7,743 bases of DNA from CAJXVY01 sp965660355 (lineage in GTDB: Bacteria; Actinomycetota; Actinomycetes; Actinomycetales; Microbacteriaceae). Where the stretch lies: NCBI GenBank assembly GCA_965660355.1, contig CBFHZN010000038.1, positions 1 through 7,743 of the forward strand, given 5' to 3'. Below the pieces are notes generated by a model. The model did no database searches. It was not told the origin of the DNA and was given only the letters and a program-made list of their open reading frames with translations. The position numbers and the translations under genes are program-made. Shown here one piece after another: positions 5,930 through 7,743 of the stretch (positions within the stretch are counted from its first letter, which is position 1; every line of letters starts with the position of its first letter).

Positions 5930-6568
5930 CTAATTTGTTGACCTAGTAAATCCCGGTAATTTCCAACCAAGAGTCATCGCAAGCATTCTTGTTATTGTCA
6001 CCAAAACTGCCGCTACCACCGCAGCCCAAGCCAAAGGCATTCCAATCGCTCCCAGAAGTGAGATCAAAAGTCCTCCACCAAGACCGATGACTATATAAAA
6101 CTCATGGTCATTGATTGCTCTTGGAACCTGGTTCACAAGCAGGTCTCTGATGATGCCACCAACTGCTGCGGTTGTCATGCCCATTAGTGCGGCAACCAAA
6201 ACACTTGCGCCACTTTCCAAGGCAATTAATGTTCCATTTGCACTGAATGCACCTAGTCCGACCGCATCAGGCCAACGAACTGTTTTTTCTGTTAGTTCAA
6301 TAAACCTGGAGCGAATAACAAATGGCGCCAAGATAGCTAGAGCAATCAGCAACCAAAGCCAAAACTCATTTTCTACCCAGAAAAACGGTCTTCGGTCCAA
6401 TAAAAGATCTCTCAGTGTTCCACCACCAAAGGCGGTGACGAAAGCTAAAAAGCCAACCCCAACCAGGTCAGCTCCCTTTCTCACCCCCTCAACAAGGCCG
6501 GTGAGGGCGAAGGCTAAAACGCCTATGACGTCAAGAATGAGCAATACGTTTGTGGCAATTAGTGTCAT
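5930..6568 (-). CDS. TRIC-family cation channel protein, copy 1
   Basis: A 212-residue integral membrane protein with the doubled domain of the TRIC family (formerly UPF0126, YicG-like). Bacterial members form homotrimeric monovalent-cation channels with a seven-helix fold. The two internal repeats are marked by AFGGGTLRD (46-54; glycine hinge at 48-50) and GGIIRDLL (137-144), each in a kinked helix that lines the pore. The conserved RRPFFWVEN stretch follows the first. The ATG at 6568 is chosen over the GTG at 6595: with it the protein aligns end to end with its neighbour from residue 1, putting the GGG hinge at 48-50 in both, and a TAAATT hexamer lies exactly 7 nt upstream. The GTG has GGGAGG only 2 nt away, too close for normal use. 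It lies 64 nt downstream of the second copy and ends at a strong terminator. Transport of K+ is inferred from the family. Confidence 0.9.
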   Translation of the reverse strand: MTLIATNVLLILDVIGVLAFALTGLVEGVRKGADLVGVGFLAFVTAFGGGTLRDLLLDRRPFFWVENEFWLWLLIALAILAPFVIRSRFIELTEKTVRWPDAVGLGAFSANGTLIALESGASVLVAALMGMTTAAVGGIIRDLLVNQVPRAINDHEFYIVIGLGGGLLISLLGAIGMPLAWAAVVAAVLVTITRMLAMTLGWKLPGFTRSTN

Positions 6569-6575
6569 TCTCCAC

Positions 6576-6581
6576 AATTTA
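6576..6581 (-). promoter_or_regulatory. -10-like hexamer for a leaderless start of TRIC copy 1
   Basis: TAAATT ends exactly 7 nt before the ATG at 6568, the same distance as TAGAAT before the GTG of copy 2. No -35 box is recognisable 16-18 bp further upstream; that stretch is the hairpin at 6596-6611. The gene may therefore depend partly on read-through from copy 2. Confidence 0.3.
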
Positions 6582-6595
6582 GACCCATAAGACAC

Positions 6596-6611
6596 AGCCT
6601 CCCGAGAGGCT
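6596..6611. other. small hairpin between the two TRIC genes
   Basis: AGCCTC (6596-6601) pairs perfectly with GAGGCT (6606-6611) around a 4-nt loop. On the minus strand the loop is TCGG, and the only GGGAGG in the gap is buried in the stem. It lacks a U-tract on the minus strand, so it is not a terminator for copy 2. It could be an mRNA structure affecting translation or processing, or chance. Confidence 0.4.
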
Positions 6612-6632
6612 CAGTCATAAAAAATAAATCGC

Positions 6633-7280
6633 CTATTCAGGCAAAGTATTGTGGTTTTGAATTGATGGCAATCTCCAGCCAGCCAAGATCACTCCAGCTC
6701 TAACAACAAAGATAAACACGGTCACCACAATGGCCGCTTCAACCGTTGAGATTCCAACGGCAGCCAAAGCGGAAATTAGTAATCCCCCTGAAAAAGAAAT
6801 TAACAAATAAGGCTCGTGGTCGATGATTACCAGCGGAGTCCTGTTCAACAGCAGGTCTCTAATGATTCCACCAACACCTGCTGTGACGACACCCATGATG
6901 GCTGCAACTAGTGGGCTCTCCCCCATCTCAAGAGCAATAAGAGTGCCGTTGGCAGTCCAAGCTCCCATTCCAACAGCATCAGGCCATTTCACGGTTTTAG
7001 AGGTGATTTCAATAACCCTTGAACGAAGAATGAAGGGTCCGACAAGAATAAGCACTAGCGGAAGCCAAAGCCAGAATTCGTTTTCCACCCAGAAAAAAGG
7101 CCTGCGGTCCAACAATAAGTCTCTTACTGTTCCTCCACCAAAGGCTGTTAGGAATGAAAGCAAGCCAATGCCAAAGAGGTCAACACCCCTGCGCACACCT
7201 TCAACCATTCCGGATGCTGCGAAGGCAAGGATGCCAATCACCTCAAGAATGACTAAGGTGTCTGTTAGAAGGGGGTTCAC
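6633..7280 (-). CDS. TRIC-family cation channel protein, copy 2
   Basis: A 215-residue paralogue of the neighbouring gene with the same doubled TRIC domain. AFGGGTVRD is at residues 46-54 and GGIIRDLLLN marks the second repeat. Across about 29 residues following TAFGGGT the two copies differ at one position, while the DNA differs at many third codon positions; the C-terminal third is less alike. Seven hydrophobic helices are expected, making a homotrimeric or possibly mixed cation channel. The start is GTG 7280; no separate Shine-Dalgarno exists because AGGGA abuts the codon. A good promoter (TTGACG, 16 bp, TAGAAT) ends 7 nt before it, so the mRNA is probably leaderless. The promoter overlaps the end of the upstream acyltransferase gene, so the TRIC pair can be transcribed separately from it. 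Family is firm, ion selectivity inferred. Confidence 0.9.
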   Translation of the reverse strand: MNPLLTDTLVILEVIGILAFAASGMVEGVRRGVDLFGIGLLSFLTAFGGGTVRDLLLDRRPFFWVENEFWLWLPLVLILVGPFILRSRVIEITSKTVKWPDAVGMGAWTANGTLIALEMGESPLVAAIMGVVTAGVGGIIRDLLLNRTPLVIIDHEPYLLISFSGGLLISALAAVGISTVEAAIVVTVFIFVVRAGVILAGWRLPSIQNHNTLPE

Positions 7281-7287
7281 TCCCTAA

Positions 7288-7315
7288 ATTCTAAGTGCTA
7301 GACCAGCATCGTCAA
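7288..7315 (-). promoter_or_regulatory. promoter of TRIC copy 2, inside the end of the acyltransferase gene
   Basis: On the minus strand TTGACG (7315-7310), a 16-bp spacer and TAGAAT (7293-7288) match the sigma-70 consensus in five of six bases each. The -10 ends 7 nt before the GTG at 7280, predicting a transcript that begins at or one base before the start codon. The -35 box lies within the last codons of the acyltransferase gene. Confidence 0.6.
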
Positions 7316-7743
7316 AGGGTTTTCTATTCGGTGCTTGAATGCCTTCAGCCATTCAGCCGCCAAAGCCCCATCAACTGCTCGGTGATCAGCACTCAAGGTC
7401 ACGCTCATCATGTTGGCAACAGTCATCTGACCCTGCTCGACAATGACTTTTTCACTTGCTGCTCCAACTGCCAGGATTCCTGACTGAGGTGGGTTGATGA
7501 TCGCAGCAAACTGCTCAGTTCCATACATCCCCAAGTTGGTGATAGCGAAGCTTCCACCTTCTAATTCATCTTGGCGCAGTTTGCCCTCACGGCTTCGCTC
7601 AGCCATGTCCTTCACATTACTTGCAATGTTTGAAAGACTTCGCTTCTCAACGCCTCGAAGAACTGGTGTTAGCAAACCGGTCTCTGTTGCAACCGCAACT
7701 GAGATGTCAACTGATTCGTATTTCAGCATTGCATCATCTGTCC
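7298..7743 (-). CDS. dihydrolipoamide acyltransferase (E2), C-terminal catalytic domain, probably pyruvate dehydrogenase
   Basis: The frame is open to the right edge, so the N-terminus with its lipoyl and subunit-binding domains is missing; about 148 C-terminal residues are visible. The fold is the chloramphenicol-acetyltransferase-like catalytic domain that transfers the acyl group from lipoyl-lysine to CoA. The active-site motif DHRAVDG (bp 7387-7367) has catalytic His (codon 7384-7382) and Asp (7372-7370). DISVAVATETGLLTPVLR near the edge and the segment ITNLGMYGTEQFAAIINPPQ are typical of the acetyltransferase of pyruvate dehydrogenase; 2-oxoglutarate and branched-chain E2 proteins usually differ around the MYG...INPPQ stretch. 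The protein would be cytoplasmic, in the multi-enzyme core, linking pyruvate (including pyruvate from lactate) to acetyl-CoA. E1 and E3 genes would be expected upstream, outside the window. The E2 call is certain, the pyruvate assignment likely. Confidence 0.9.
   Translation of the reverse strand, partial: TDDAMLKYESVDISVAVATETGLLTPVLRGVEKRSLSNIASNVKDMAERSREGKLRQDELEGGSFAITNLGMYGTEQFAAIINPPQSGILAVGAASEKVIVEQGQMTVANMMSVTLSADHRAVDGALAAEWLKAFKHRIENPLTMLV

Noticed and set aside
6569..6595. GTG 6595 as start of TRIC copy 1
   Set aside because: Its GGGAGG is only 2 nt away, and the 9 extra residues have no counterpart in copy 2. ATG 6568 aligns the two proteins from residue 1.
6111..7287. Two plus-strand open frames of about 159 and 154 codons opposite the TRIC genes that resemble each other
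   Set aside because: Their similarity is a mirror of the paralogous TRIC genes on the other strand. The predicted proteins are low-complexity and rich in Ser, Thr, Pro and Ala, have no family motif, and no ribosome binding site is seen.
1..7743. CRISPR array, tRNA, rRNA, insertion sequence or integrase
   Set aside because: I saw no regularly spaced repeats, no cloverleaf-like or rRNA sequence, no transposase or integrase motif and no terminal inverted repeats. Mobility is only hinted at by the Fic fragment.

Overview
The window looks like a chromosomal segment of a bacterium of moderate G+C. The lactate dehydrogenase is a close match in motif and layout to the actinobacterial LldD2 type. Three genes also have a -10-like hexamer 6-7 nt before the start codon and no usable Shine-Dalgarno, which suggests leaderless mRNAs, common in Actinobacteria. 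I infer an actinobacterium, perhaps one of the streamlined aquatic, lower-G+C lineages; no 16S or other marker is present to settle this. The window is densely coded, with no gene-free stretch over 300 bases.

Layout. (1) Positions 2-208: the C-terminal end of a Fic-domain protein of the 'mobile mystery protein B' type, cut by the window edge. (2) 312-1115 (+): a short-chain dehydrogenase resembling diacetyl/acetoin reductases, ending in a strong hairpin terminator shared with the convergent gene. (3) 1172-2137 (-): a zinc-independent NADPH:quinone oxidoreductase (Qor type). (4) 2138-2240: a divergent promoter region. (5) 2241-5873 (+): a tight four-gene operon of an FMN-dependent L-lactate/2-hydroxyacid dehydrogenase, an acetamidase/formamidase-family amidase, a SatP-type acetate transporter, and a second short-chain dehydrogenase with an atypical active site. 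It ends in a bidirectional terminator at 5878-5916. (6) 5930-7280 (-): two tandem paralogous TRIC-family (formerly UPF0126) cation channel proteins. (7) 7298-7743 (-): the C-terminal catalytic domain of a dihydrolipoamide acyltransferase (probably pyruvate dehydrogenase E2), cut by the right edge.

How the genes may work together. The four-gene operon reads as a small carbon/nitrogen scavenging unit. The amidase would release ammonia and a carboxylate from a short amide, the SatP protein would move small monocarboxylates, the FMN enzyme would oxidise a 2-hydroxyacid to a 2-oxoacid, and the SDR would interconvert a carbonyl and an alcohol. The actual substrate is not shown by the sequence. The most noteworthy points are this gene combination, the SDR in which the NNAG motif and the catalytic Asn are both replaced, the old tandem duplication of the TRIC gene, and the matched leaderless start architecture of the two copies.
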